This document shows positions 55,998 through 64,000 of a stretch of DNA of 64,000 nucleotides, piece after piece (within the stretch, counting starts at the first letter, position 1; the number at the start of each line of letters is the position of its first letter). Below the pieces are notes generated by a model that had not been told where the DNA came from, made no database searches, and worked only from the letters and a program-made list of their open reading frames with translations. The translations under genes and the position numbers were made by a program. The DNA comes from Bradyrhizobium icense (lineage in GTDB: Bacteria; Pseudomonadota; Alphaproteobacteria; Rhizobiales; Xanthobacteraceae): NCBI RefSeq assembly GCF_001693385.1, contig NZ_CP016428.1, positions 62,001-126,000 of the forward strand, given 5' to 3'.

Positions 55998-57088
55998 CCA
56001 AGCAACTAAGGATCGCCGTCAGTGGCTTGCACCGTGGCGATAACCCACAACCCGGTCCCGCAGTTATTCGGAGCATTCGTCGCCGGTATCCGTCCGCTCA
56101 GATAATCGGTCTGTCATACGATCCGCTTGAGAGCGGAATCTTTAGCAAATCGGATGATGGCGTTGATGCGGCGTTTCTGATGCCGTTTCCAAATAAAGGC
56201 CCCAATGCTCTTATCGAACGTTTGGATGAAATCTCCCAAATCTATCCGCTCGACGTAGTCATTCCGTGTTTAGATTCGGAGCTTCCCAACTACCTCGACC
56301 TGTCCGACGAGTTCAAATCTCGCGGAATCAAAACGCCCCTGTTGACCAAGAAATCCTTTGATCGGCGTAGCAAAGAAAATCTATTCCAACTTGGAAAAGC
56401 AGCCGGCGTTCGTGTGCCACGAACAATTGTCGTCACTGATCTAATGGCTGCCCACAAGGCATGTGAGAAAATCGGATTTCCTCTGTTCCTGAAAGGCAAG
56501 CAATACGGCGCAGGACGAGTAACATCGCCTGCTGAAGTCGCCTATGTGTTTCATTCGCTTATGGCTGCGTGGGGTGGACCTGTAATCGCACAGTCCGCAG
56601 TCCATGGCAGTGGCGACGAATACGATGTGATCGGTCTGGGTGACGGGCGGGGCGGCCTGCTTGGTTCCTGTGCTATTCGCAAGATCATGTTGACCGGCAA
56701 CGGCAAAGCGTTCGGTGGAATCGTTGTTGCCGATCCGGCTCTCCAAGAGAGCGTGGAAAAAATCATCAAGAAACTAAAATGGTGGGGCCCCTTCGAGCTT
56801 GAATTTGTCAAGGGTAAACAAGGTCACGAGCTAATCGAAATGAACCCACGGTTTCCGGCTTGGACTGACTTTCCGTCCCAGATCGGATGCAACCTCCCAG
56901 CCATGCTGGTTGACATGCTTTTTTCCCTCCCGGTAGCACCGGCCTCTCCGTGTGAACCAGGACGAATGTTCATTCGTCATAACCTTGATCTTGTGGGAGA
57001 CATTTCGCAGTTGGCGGAGTTGTCCAACGGCTCCCTGATCAGAGACGCACGACCGAATCTGTTGCAATCTTTGGAGCCTGTGAACTAA
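55994..57088 (+). CDS. ATP-grasp ligase
   Basis: The 364-residue protein has an ATP-grasp fold like carbamoyl-phosphate synthase or biotin-carboxylase-type ligases. A Rossmann-like pre-ATP domain (LRIAVSGLHRGDNPQPGPAV) leads to the glycine loop FLKGKQYGAGRV (Lys168 region), and the Mg/ATP motifs are GPFELEFVKGK (Glu near 270) and HELIEMNPRFPAW (Glu282, Asn284). The catalytic residues are all present, so it is probably active and joins a carboxylate to an amine or similar nucleophile via an acyl phosphate. The acceptor is unknown. Start overlaps the PqqD-like stop and its stop overlaps the next ATG (TAATG). Confidence 0.88.
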   Translation: MTKQLRIAVSGLHRGDNPQPGPAVIRSIRRRYPSAQIIGLSYDPLESGIFSKSDDGVDAAFLMPFPNKGPNALIERLDEISQIYPLDVVIPCLDSELPNYLDLSDEFKSRGIKTPLLTKKSFDRRSKENLFQLGKAAGVRVPRTIVVTDLMAAHKACEKIGFPLFLKGKQYGAGRVTSPAEVAYVFHSLMAAWGGPVIAQSAVHGSGDEYDVIGLGDGRGGLLGSCAIRKIMLTGNGKAFGGIVVADPALQESVEKIIKKLKWWGPFELEFVKGKQGHELIEMNPRFPAWTDFPSQIGCNLPAMLVDMLFSLPVAPASPCEPGRMFIRHNLDLVGDISQLAELSNGSLIRDARPNLLQSLEPVN

Positions 57089-58488
57089 TGCGTGCCTCGC
57101 AATCAAAAACGTATTCGCCACCGACCATAACGGGGGAGTTGGGTCGCGGTGACGCCGTCGTCGCCCGCAACTCTCACAATCGGAACGTGCTGCCGTTTTG
57201 TGATCAAATCGACGGGGTCAAGATTGACGACCTTGTCAACCGCTTCGGCTCGCCTCTTTTCGTCTTCTCCGAACGCACGGTGATTGAGACGGCGCGGCGC
57301 GCTAAAAAAGCCTTCAACGACGTGTATCCGAATACGACGTTTGGTTGGTCTTACAAGACCAACTACCTCAAAGCGATCTGCAACATCTTCCACAAAGAGG
57401 GGTGGATCGCCGAAATCGTTTCTGATTTTGAGTATCAGAAGGCCGAACACGCTGGCGTTCCGGGTAGGGACATTATCTATAATGGTCCCTGCAAGTCGCG
57501 TGAGAGCCTTGAACACGCCCTGCGTCAAGGCTCCCTGGTTCAAATTGACAATTGGGACGAGCTTCGAGCGATCGAAGAAATTGCGTCTACAATGCATCGC
57601 CCCGTCGATGTTGGCGTCCGTATTTGGATGGACACCGGTTTGACTCCGGCTTGGTCCAAGTTTGGATTTGCATTGGCCAACGGCGAGGCGGCACGGGCTG
57701 TGTTGCGTGTTATCTCAAATCCACATTTGAATCTGCACACTCTGCACAGCCACATCGGTACCTATGTTCTGGAACCGAAAGCCTATGCCGTTGCGGCAGA
57801 GCGACTTGTTACCTTGCGAGAGATGGTCTTTCGCAAGACCGGCCATCTTGTGCCTTGCATTAATCTCGGTGGCGGTTTTCCTTCCAGCAGCTTGCTGCAC
57901 GAAATGCCCGAGAACACTAAGGCGCCTCCGATTGAAGAATATGCTGAGGCGATTGCGGGCGTCCTGAATGCGCTCCCTCGCGTACGACGCCCACAATTGC
58001 GACTCGAAACCGGTCGCCACCTTATCGATGACGCAGGCTACTTGATTGCTTCCGTTGTCGCCGTCAAAGGAGCCGAACGCGATAAGGCTAAGCCCAGTTC
58101 AGGAAAGCAGACTCGCGGCGGCTATATCGTCGATGCCGGGGTGAACCTTCTCTACACTTCGACGTGGTTTAAAGTCGGCGTGATGCCCACTACGCCGAGT
58201 GATCCGCTGCTCACCAACGCCGTCAAACTCTATGGCTGTCTGTGTATGAACATAGATGTAATTCGGCAAGAGGTCGAGCTTCCGCCGCTTGAGGTCAATG
58301 ACAAGTTGGTGCTCCATCCGGTTGGAGCTTATAACTTAACTCAGTCAATGCAGTTCATTGGCTTGCGACCCGCGGTAGTTCTTATCGGCCTTGATGGTTC
58401 CGTTAATGTGATCCGTCGCCGTGAGACGCTAATTGATGTCGAAAGTGGGGAGCAAGTTCCCACGCATCTCCAACTCAAAGCAACGTAG
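57088..58488 (+). CDS. Fold-III PLP-dependent decarboxylase (diaminopimelate/ornithine decarboxylase-like)
   Basis: The 466-residue protein has the full motif set of the LysA/ODC family: PLP lysine in FGWSYKTNYLKAI (Lys90), HSHIGTY (220-226), phosphate loop NLGGGFP, LETGRHLIDDAGY (about 306-318, equivalent to EPGR), the CxxxD pair CMNID (Cys386, Asp390) and the late Tyr in VGAYNLTQSMQF. An N-terminal extension of ~45 residues precedes the barrel. It should be an active decarboxylase or a related enzyme of an amino acid or a peptidyl substrate. As lysA is expected elsewhere in the genome, this copy is probably specialised for the pathway. It is the last gene of the operon. Confidence 0.88.
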   Translation: MRASQSKTYSPPTITGELGRGDAVVARNSHNRNVLPFCDQIDGVKIDDLVNRFGSPLFVFSERTVIETARRAKKAFNDVYPNTTFGWSYKTNYLKAICNIFHKEGWIAEIVSDFEYQKAEHAGVPGRDIIYNGPCKSRESLEHALRQGSLVQIDNWDELRAIEEIASTMHRPVDVGVRIWMDTGLTPAWSKFGFALANGEAARAVLRVISNPHLNLHTLHSHIGTYVLEPKAYAVAAERLVTLREMVFRKTGHLVPCINLGGGFPSSSLLHEMPENTKAPPIEEYAEAIAGVLNALPRVRRPQLRLETGRHLIDDAGYLIASVVAVKGAERDKAKPSSGKQTRGGYIVDAGVNLLYTSTWFKVGVMPTTPSDPLLTNAVKLYGCLCMNIDVIRQEVELPPLEVNDKLVLHPVGAYNLTQSMQFIGLRPAVVLIGLDGSVNVIRRRETLIDVESGEQVPTHLQLKAT

Positions 58489-58833
58489 AACTACCGCGAA
58501 ATCCACACTACTCTCGCCCGACGCCCCTGAAGAAGTATTAGGTTGTACCGATCGTGGCGAGTTACCTGGAAATAATTCTATCTGAGGATAGACCGAATCG
58601 ACACAGGTCCGCGATATCGATTTCCATACCGTGATATGTCAGCATTTGGCCCATCGCGAAATTTTCCGTCATGCAAAACTCGGTTGCTATCGGGGCATGA
58701 CGGACATCGAGCAAGCCTCACCCCGTTCAATTTGGCTGAAGCTGCCTACGAGCAGCAGGTGCCCATTCTACTTTGCATGGGGTTGTTTTCGAGATTTTTT
58801 GTCTGGGTCCTGCGGACGGACCGCCGAACAGGA
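58489..58833. other. Right edge of the island
   Basis: These 345 bases hold no supported gene. Composition shifts back to high GC near 58830. Short frames from 58631 lack ribosome-binding sites and run antisense into the nucleotidyltransferase gene. I see no clear direct repeats, integrase or tRNA to mark an insertion mechanism. Confidence 0.4.
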
Positions 58834-59556
58834 TCAGGCCACACTCTCCAGAAACGCCTCTTCCGCCGCCTGTACCGCGTCGGGGGTTCCGACATGCATC
58901 CAGACGCCGTCGAGCCTGAGGCCGAACAGCCGCTCCTGCTCGTTGGCGCGGTCGAACATTTTGGTCAGCGAAAACTCGCCCTTGGGCGCGTCGGCAAACA
59001 GCGACGGTGACATGATCGCCGCGCCCGCATAGACGAACGGCACCACCTGGTGTTCGCGCCGCTTGCGCAATGCGCCGTCCGGCAGCATGGCGTAGTCGCC
59101 GCGGCCGGCATAGCCGATGCTGCTCGTGGTCGGTGCCATCAAGAGCAGGATGTCCATGCGATCCGCGTCGAAGGTTTCGGCAAGCCGCTCCAGGTTGGGC
59201 CGCACGCCGTCGATCCACATCGTGTCGGCGTTGAGGTGGAAGAACGGCTCCTTGCCGAGCAGCGGCAGTGCTTTTACCACGGCGCCGCCGGTGCCGAGCA
59301 CCTCGTCGCGCTCGTCGGAAATGACGATGCGCGGGCGCTTGCGGTTCGCGGTGTGCTGGATGATCTGGTCGGGCAGGTAATGCACGTTGACCACGGCCTC
59401 GCCGACGCCGGCACCGGCGAGCTTGTCCAGCACGTGATCGAGCAGCGGCTGGCCGGCGACGCTCACCAGCGGCTTCGGCATGTGGTCGGTCAACGGGCGC
59501 ATGCGCAAACCGAGACCGGCGGCAAGGACCATGGCTTTGGTGGGCGAAACGGACAT
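58834..59556 (-). CDS. murU: Nucleotidyltransferase, MurU-like (N-acetylmuramate-1-phosphate uridylyltransferase)
   Basis: The 240-residue protein has the sugar-nucleotidyltransferase signature MVLAAGLGLRMRPLTDHMPK (G-x-G-x-R and PKP), the metal Asp in HLNADTMWIDG, and VWMHVGTPDAV near the end. In combination with the AmgK-like kinase domain encoded two genes upstream, it fits the AmgK-MurU route that recycles MurNAc into UDP-MurNAc. Mannose-1-phosphate guanylyltransferase is the alternative reading. The ATG at 59556 gives MSVSPTKAMVLAAG; longer starts at 59577 and 59682 are less likely. Confidence 0.82.
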   Translation of the reverse strand: MSVSPTKAMVLAAGLGLRMRPLTDHMPKPLVSVAGQPLLDHVLDKLAGAGVGEAVVNVHYLPDQIIQHTANRKRPRIVISDERDEVLGTGGAVVKALPLLGKEPFFHLNADTMWIDGVRPNLERLAETFDADRMDILLLMAPTTSSIGYAGRGDYAMLPDGALRKRREHQVVPFVYAGAAIMSPSLFADAPKGEFSLTKMFDRANEQERLFGLRLDGVWMHVGTPDAVQAAEEAFLESVA

Positions 59557-59685
59557 TTTTGGAGCTTCTCGAACCATCAAATCGCGCCGCGGATCATACC
59601 ACGGCGATTCGCTTGAACCCAGCAACCATGAGGCCTTAGTAGCCGCACATGACGGCCGTACGACGGCCGCTGACGCAACCAAACG

Positions 59686-60006
59686 TCAGGCGTCGGCGTC
59701 CTCGCCGCGCTTGGCCGCTTTCTTCTTCTTGTCGCTCTGCTTCAGGAAGTTGACGCCGATCTGATCGCCATTGACCCAGGCCAGTTCACAGCGCCGATAG
59801 GCCAGTCCCGTCGACGACAGCAGCAGGAAGAATTCCTTCAGATGCAGGCCCTCGACCGAGCCTTCGACGGTCAGCTTGGCGCCGGTTTCGGAGACGTCCT
59901 CCATCACGCAATCGCGCCGCCAGGTGCCGTCGATTCCCATCATGTGCGCCGCAAAGCCGCGCTCGAATACGACTCGATCTCCCCTGCGCCGTTCCGCCCC
60001 CGCCAT
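59686..60006 (-). CDS. PilZ-domain protein
   Basis: The 106-residue protein has a PilZ-type c-di-GMP motif set: GAERRRGDR (RxxxR) at the N-terminus and MEDVSETGAKLTVEG (DxSxxG) in the middle, with a charged lysine-rich tail. Single-domain PilZ proteins bind c-di-GMP and act on motility, envelope or exopolysaccharide. It lies between the TsaE-kinase fusion and murU, so a role in envelope control is plausible but unproven. Confidence 0.87.
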   Translation of the reverse strand: MAGAERRRGDRVVFERGFAAHMMGIDGTWRRDCVMEDVSETGAKLTVEGSVEGLHLKEFFLLLSSTGLAYRRCELAWVNGDQIGVNFLKQSDKKKKAAKRGEDADA

Positions 60007-60093
60007 GGCCGTCTTCCCGATTCAAAATGCTGGTCCACGCCTGCGCAGCATGGCCGGTTCAGATTAGATGCGGGTTGGCTAACAGGAGGTAAA

Positions 60094-61614
60094 TCAGGGC
60101 TGCGGCGGCGGCACGTTGGCGGCATACCATTCGCGAAACGCCGCCAATGCCGGGTGCGCCAGCGAGCGGTTCAAATAGGTCCAGATCCGGGGCTGGTGGC
60201 GCAGATATTGCGGCTTGCCGTCGCGCCCGTTGAGCCGGGCGAAGGTGCCGAGCAGGCGCGTATTCCGTTGCGCCGACATGATGGCATAGAGCTCGGCAAA
60301 GCTGGCCGGATCGAACTGGTCATCTACCGCGCGGCGTGCCTTGATGTAGCGGGTCAAGAGCGACAACTCGAGTTGTTCGGGGACGTCGATGCGCGCGTCC
60401 TGCAGCAGCGACACCAGATCGTAGGCGGCGGGGCCGAGCACGGCATCCTGGAAGTCGATGATCCCGACGCGTAAAATCCCGGTGCGCTCGCCAAGCCAGA
60501 TGATGTTGGGCGAATGAAAATCGCGCATCACCCAGGTTCGCGGCGCAGCCGCCGGCTTTTCCAGCAGCGTTCGCCACATCGCGACGAATTCGCCGCGCCG
60601 TTCCTGGCTCACTTCAGCGCCGCGATCCGGCAGATACCATTCAAGCATCAGCCCGATTTCGACCAGCCATGCATCGATATCGTAGACGGGAATTTGGTAT
60701 GCGCCCTGGGGCGTCAGCGGCGCCGTTTCGGGCAGGGGTTTGCGATGCAGCTCAGCCAGCATGTCGGTCGCCGCCTCATAGCGCTCGGCGATCGGCCGCG
60801 GCGGGTCGCCTTCGACGATGCCGGCGCTGCCGAAATCCTCGGTGATCAGGAATCCGGAATCGAGATCGGCGTGACGGATCGCGGGCGCCGAGAAGCCGTG
60901 CGCGCGCAGGCCATTGTCGATAGCGACGAACGGCTTGACGTCCTCGGCGAGATGAACGGCTGCGCTGTAGGATTTTCCGTCATAGATCGCCGGGCCGTCC
61001 GGACGGCGCGGCGAATTCATCAGGATGGATGTGCCGTCATCGTCGACCAGACGCGCATAGGAGCGCGTCGAGGCGTCGCCGGGCATGCGCTCGCGCGCTG
61101 CATCCAGGAATCCCGCCTCGGTGAGAAATTTGCGCAAGCTGCTTAGTCTCGCCACTTGCGCCGTCGCCTTGCCGTGGCCGGTGATCTCGGCGGCGCGCGC
61201 ACTCGATCCGAGCGCGGGGCGGTGGCTGAAAGCGATGTCGATGCGGTCTTCGGGCAGCGCGTCGGGTGCGCGCTCCGGCCATTCGACCAGCGCCAGCGTG
61301 CCTTCGGGCAACGGTGACAAGCCGATCTCCTCCAGCTCGCTCGAATCGTTGATGCGGTAGAGATCGGCGTGGACAATTGGAAACGGCAGCTCGTAGCTCT
61401 GCGCCAGCGTGAATGTCGGGCTCGGCACTTCGAGTGCAGGATCGTCGGCGAGATAGCGGATCATGGCGCGCGCCGCCGCGGTCTTTCCCGCGCCGAGATC
61501 GCCCGACAGCGTAATGACGTCGCCAGGGCCGACCAACAGCGCGAGGTCGGCCATCAGATGCGCCGTTGCCGCCTCGTTTGCCAACGCCACTGTAAATGTC
61601 GCAGGCGCGGTCAT
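60094..61614 (-). CDS. tsaE: Fusion of TsaE (tRNA t6A ATPase) and AmgK-like sugar kinase
   Basis: The 506-residue protein has two parts. Residues 1-150 are TsaE, with Walker A GDLGAGKTAAARAMI and SPTFTLAQSYELPFPIVHAD, an ATPase needed for N6-threonylcarbamoyladenosine in tRNA. Residues ~165-500 are an aminoglycoside-phosphotransferase-like kinase: GDASTRSYARLVDDD, LTPQGAYQIPVYDID, the catalytic HxDxxxxN-type VMRDFHSPNIIWLGE and the DFG-equivalent IIDFQDAVLGP. The kinase matches AmgK, which phosphorylates MurNAc/GlcNAc at C1. The start ATG overlaps the upstream stop (ATGA). Confidence 0.92.
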   Translation of the reverse strand: MTAPATFTVALANEAATAHLMADLALLVGPGDVITLSGDLGAGKTAAARAMIRYLADDPALEVPSPTFTLAQSYELPFPIVHADLYRINDSSELEEIGLSPLPEGTLALVEWPERAPDALPEDRIDIAFSHRPALGSSARAAEITGHGKATAQVARLSSLRKFLTEAGFLDAARERMPGDASTRSYARLVDDDGTSILMNSPRRPDGPAIYDGKSYSAAVHLAEDVKPFVAIDNGLRAHGFSAPAIRHADLDSGFLITEDFGSAGIVEGDPPRPIAERYEAATDMLAELHRKPLPETAPLTPQGAYQIPVYDIDAWLVEIGLMLEWYLPDRGAEVSQERRGEFVAMWRTLLEKPAAAPRTWVMRDFHSPNIIWLGERTGILRVGIIDFQDAVLGPAAYDLVSLLQDARIDVPEQLELSLLTRYIKARRAVDDQFDPASFAELYAIMSAQRNTRLLGTFARLNGRDGKPQYLRHQPRIWTYLNRSLAHPALAAFREWYAANVPPPQP

Positions 61615-64000
61615 TCGGCGGCGTTACGGTGGGCGTTCTGGTCGATCGGGAAGTCGCAGGTGACGGTCGTGCCTTTGCCGACGACCGAATCGACGCGCAC
61701 CTTGCCGCCATGCAGTTCGACGAACGAGCGCACCAGCGACAGGCCGAGCCCGGCGCCGCGGTGCCGCGAGCCGTGCGAGTGGCTCTCGAACCAGTCGAAT
61801 ACCTTGTCTTTCACTTCGGCGGGAATGCCGGGGCCGGAATCGGAGACGGTGAAGATCACGCGATGCTCGGTTCGTCGCGCGCTGATCGTGACCGCGGCAT
61901 CGTGCGGCGAGAACCCGACGGCGTTGGCGAGAAGATTATAGAGCACCTGCACCACGCGCCGCTCGTCACCGGTGAAGTTGCCGATGTCCGGATCGATATC
62001 GACCTTGAGCTCGATGCGGTCGGTCGCCAGCCGGTCCTGGATGCCTTCGGCCGCTGCCTGAATGGCTTTTTCGATATTGACCGGGCCGAGCTCGAGCTTC
62101 ATGGCGCCGGCATCGATGGTGGCGAGATCGAGGATGTTGTTGGTGAGCGCGAGCAGCGCGTTGGTCGACTTGGTGACGTAGTCGAGGTACTCGGCCTGCT
62201 TTGGCGTCAGCGGGCCGGTCGAGGGATCGCTGAGGAAATGGGCGAAGCCGATGATGGTGGTCAGCGGTGCGCGCAGCTCGTAGGACACGTGGTGGACGAA
62301 ATCCACCTTCATCTGGTCGGCGGCTTCCAGCGCCTCGTTGCGCTCGCGCAGCGCGCGCTCGACATTTTCGGTGTCGGTGATGTCCTGGAACGTCAACAAC
62401 GTTGCGCCGTCGGGCAGCGGCATGGTCATGCAATCCAGCACGCTGCCGTCCTTGCGCTCGAGTTTCAGTGCCACCTGCGCCCGGTTCTCGATCGCGGTGA
62501 TCGCCTCGCGCAGCGCCCGCCAGGTCAGCGCGTCGTCGAACAGCGGCTTGCACCACGCTTCCACGGTCTCGATGTGGGGCTGTTCTTTGAGCGATTCTGC
62601 CGACAGCTTCCACATTTTCAGGAAAGCGGGGTTGAACAGTTCCACGCGGCCATTGCTGCCGAACACCGCGACCGCTTCGGCTAGATTGTCGAGCGTTTCG
62701 TGCTGGACCCGGGTCAACCGGTCGTAGCGGCGTGCGAGATCGAGGCTCTCGGTGACATTGTCGAAAAGATAGGTGACGCCGCCTTCGAGGTTGGGCGTGG
62801 TGACGACGCTGACGGCGCGGCCGTCGGGCAGAAACCAGGTGTAGTTCTCCGGCTCGACGGCGCGATAGGCTTCGTGGAGCTTGGCCTTCCAGGCGCGGAA
62901 GTCGGGCTGTTCCGGCAGTTTGCGGGCTGCGCGCAGACGGTCGAGTACGCTCGAATCGTCGGGATTGGAATCGAGGAAGGCCTGATCGAGGCCCCACAGC
63001 CGCCGGTAGGACTCGTTGTAGAAGGCAAGCCGCCGCTGGCCGTCGAATACCGCAACCCCTGACGACAACTGATCGAGGGTGCGGCGATGGGCTTCCGCCA
63101 TCCGCTCCATGGCGTCGCGCAACTGGGTCGCCTCGCTGGCGTCGATGGCGATGCCGGCGCTGCCGCCGCCCAGCCTGAGCGCCTGAACGTCATAGACGCG
63201 CCGCTCGCCGCCGACCACGATCGGCAGCCGCGCGGTATAGGTGGAATTGTCGCTCAGCACCCTGCCCATCTCGGTACGATGGTCGTTCTCCAGAAGTTCG
63301 AGGTTGCGGTGGATCGTGTCCGCGACGCTTGCACCTTCGGTGGCCCGCACATAGGCGGTGTTCGCGTAACGCAGATTGCCCTCCGCGCTCTTGGCCCAGA
63401 TCGGCCAGGGCGCCGCGGCGGCGAAGTCGCGCAGCAGCTCGGTCTCCTCCAACAGCGTCCTGTAGCGGAGATTGGATTCGGCGAGTTCACGGCGCAAGCC
63501 ACCGAGTTCGCGAATCCGCACAATCGCTTGCCCCCCAATGGCGCGGCCCATCGCTTCGATCGCGCGGCCGTTCGAGGTGGAGAGGTTGAGCAGAAAGCCT
63601 TCGCCGGCTTCGCGCAGCGCGTCGACCGCATGGTCCATCTGCAGCGCCGGTTCCGGCGGCAGCCAGGTTCCAAAGGCAAGAATGCGTTGCGGCGAATTCG
63701 ACAGCGCGTCCTGCGAGATCAGAAGCGAGGCATCGCCGCTGATCTGGGGCCGGTTGTCGCCCGCGGCCCAGGCGATCAGGATCTGGGGCTCGGCGAACAA
63801 GAGCGCGCGCAGCCGATCGGCCTGCACCTGCAGCTCGGCGATGTCGGAGCGCAGGCCGAGTTCCAGCCGGGTGGCCCGAATGCGCGTGCGCATCAGCAGG
63901 ATCGCGGCCACCACGGTAAAGCCGAGCAGCGATAGCGCCGTCGTCAGCGCCGCGAACTCCTGGTGATTGAGGTCGAGCAAGGCATGAAGGGCTTGCGTGA
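61611..64000 (-). CDS. divL: PAS sensor kinase of DivL type, H-box His replaced by Tyr (5' end beyond the window)
   Basis: The frame is open to the right window edge; a TTG at 63980 could be the start, but coding appears to continue upstream. It has an N-terminal membrane helix (LSLLGFTVVAAILLM), three or four PAS-like domains (about 180-540) and a histidine-kinase core: N-box VLYNLLANAVGFSP, DSGPGIP and GAGLGLSLVRSF. In the dimerisation helix the phosphorylation position reads DFVHHVSYELRAPLTTI, so Tyr (Tyr567, codon at 62280-62282) stands where His is expected. That is the mark of DivL, which controls CckA through DivK in Caulobacter. It is upstream of, and overlaps, tsaE. Confidence 0.88.
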   Translation of the reverse strand, partial: TQALHALLDLNHQEFAALTTALSLLGFTVVAAILLMRTRIRATRLELGLRSDIAELQVQADRLRALLFAEPQILIAWAAGDNRPQISGDASLLISQDALSNSPQRILAFGTWLPPEPALQMDHAVDALREAGEGFLLNLSTSNGRAIEAMGRAIGGQAIVRIRELGGLRRELAESNLRYRTLLEETELLRDFAAAAPWPIWAKSAEGNLRYANTAYVRATEGASVADTIHRNLELLENDHRTEMGRVLSDNSTYTARLPIVVGGERRVYDVQALRLGGGSAGIAIDASEATQLRDAMERMAEAHRRTLDQLSSGVAVFDGQRRLAFYNESYRRLWGLDQAFLDSNPDDSSVLDRLRAARKLPEQPDFRAWKAKLHEAYRAVEPENYTWFLPDGRAVSVVTTPNLEGGVTYLFDNVTESLDLARRYDRLTRVQHETLDNLAEAVAVFGSNGRVELFNPAFLKMWKLSAESLKEQPHIETVEAWCKPLFDDALTWRALREAITAIENRAQVALKLERKDGSVLDCMTMPLPDGATLLTFQDITDTENVERALRERNEALEAADQMKVDFVHHVSYELRAPLTTIIGFAHFLSDPSTGPLTPKQAEYLDYVTKSTNALLALTNNILDLATIDAGAMKLELGPVNIEKAIQAAAEGIQDRLATDRIELKVDIDPDIGNFTGDERRVVQVLYNLLANAVGFSPHDAAVTISARRTEHRVIFTVSDSGPGIPAEVKDKVFDWFESHSHGSRHRGAGLGLSLVRSFVELHGGKVRVDSVVGKGTTVTCDFPIDQNAHRNAAE

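Noticed and set aside
58631..59032. Plus-strand frame running into the murU gene
   Set aside because: Mostly antisense to murU, with no ribosome-binding site.

Overview
The window reads as chromosome from a high-GC alphaproteobacterium of the Bradyrhizobium / Nitrobacteraceae type. Supporting signs are the lptC-lptA-lptB-rpoN-hpf-ptsN order, an AccD without its zinc finger, a class II EPSP synthase, FYDLN-acid and DUF1150 proteins, a TsaE-sugar kinase fusion, a DivL-like kinase, and intergenic palindromic repeats of a kind common in that group. The assignment rests on recall of gene families and gene order, not on a database search.

Layout. 0-6.6 kb: translation genes on the minus strand (pheS, an ASCH-domain gene, pheT, rplT, rpmI, infC), with the end of a TauE/SafE permease at the left edge. 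6.8-13.3 kb: scattered metabolic genes (hydrolase, NTF2-like, thioesterase, queG, GST, uppP, NDUFA9-like SDR) separated by copies of one interspersed repeat. 13.4-23.7 kb: tRNA-Leu, an RNase D, the LPS-export genes lptCAB, rpoN, hpf, ptsN, a chemoreceptor, and an hsp20/DUF1150 pair. 23.9-28.3 kb: a complete glycerol-3-phosphate importer (ugpBAEC) with a PhoB-box-like site upstream. 28.3-31.8 kb: a CoA-transferase, the divergent ohr/ohrR pair with an operator-like region, a GIY-YIG protein, tRNA-Ala and an FYDLN protein. 31.9-43.7 kb: plus-strand housekeeping genes aroA, cmk, rpsA, sppA, ihfB, lapA-like, trpF-trpB-trpA, accD, folC. 44-53 kb: phosphoesterase, ATP-dependent DNA ligase, trxA and addAB. 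58.8-64 kb: a minus-strand cluster of a DivL-like kinase, TsaE-AmgK fusion, PilZ protein and MurU-like nucleotidyltransferase.

The accessory part is about 53.0-58.8 kb, between the MurU-like gene and addB. It has visibly lower GC, lies on the opposite strand, and holds a secreted SGNH hydrolase plus a tightly overlapping four-gene operon: a small leader-bearing peptide, a PqqD-like peptide-binding protein, an ATP-grasp ligase, and a fold-III PLP decarboxylase with its active-site motifs intact. This looks like a peptide-modification (RiPP-like) pathway that I do not recognise as described, and it is the best candidate for a new system here. A smaller insertion, one unknown gene between aroA and cmk flanked by two copies of the ATGA junction, is a second accessory spot.

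Start codons were chosen by family length, ribosome-binding sites and overlap with the upstream stop. Several genes start with GTG, TTG or (infC) ATT.
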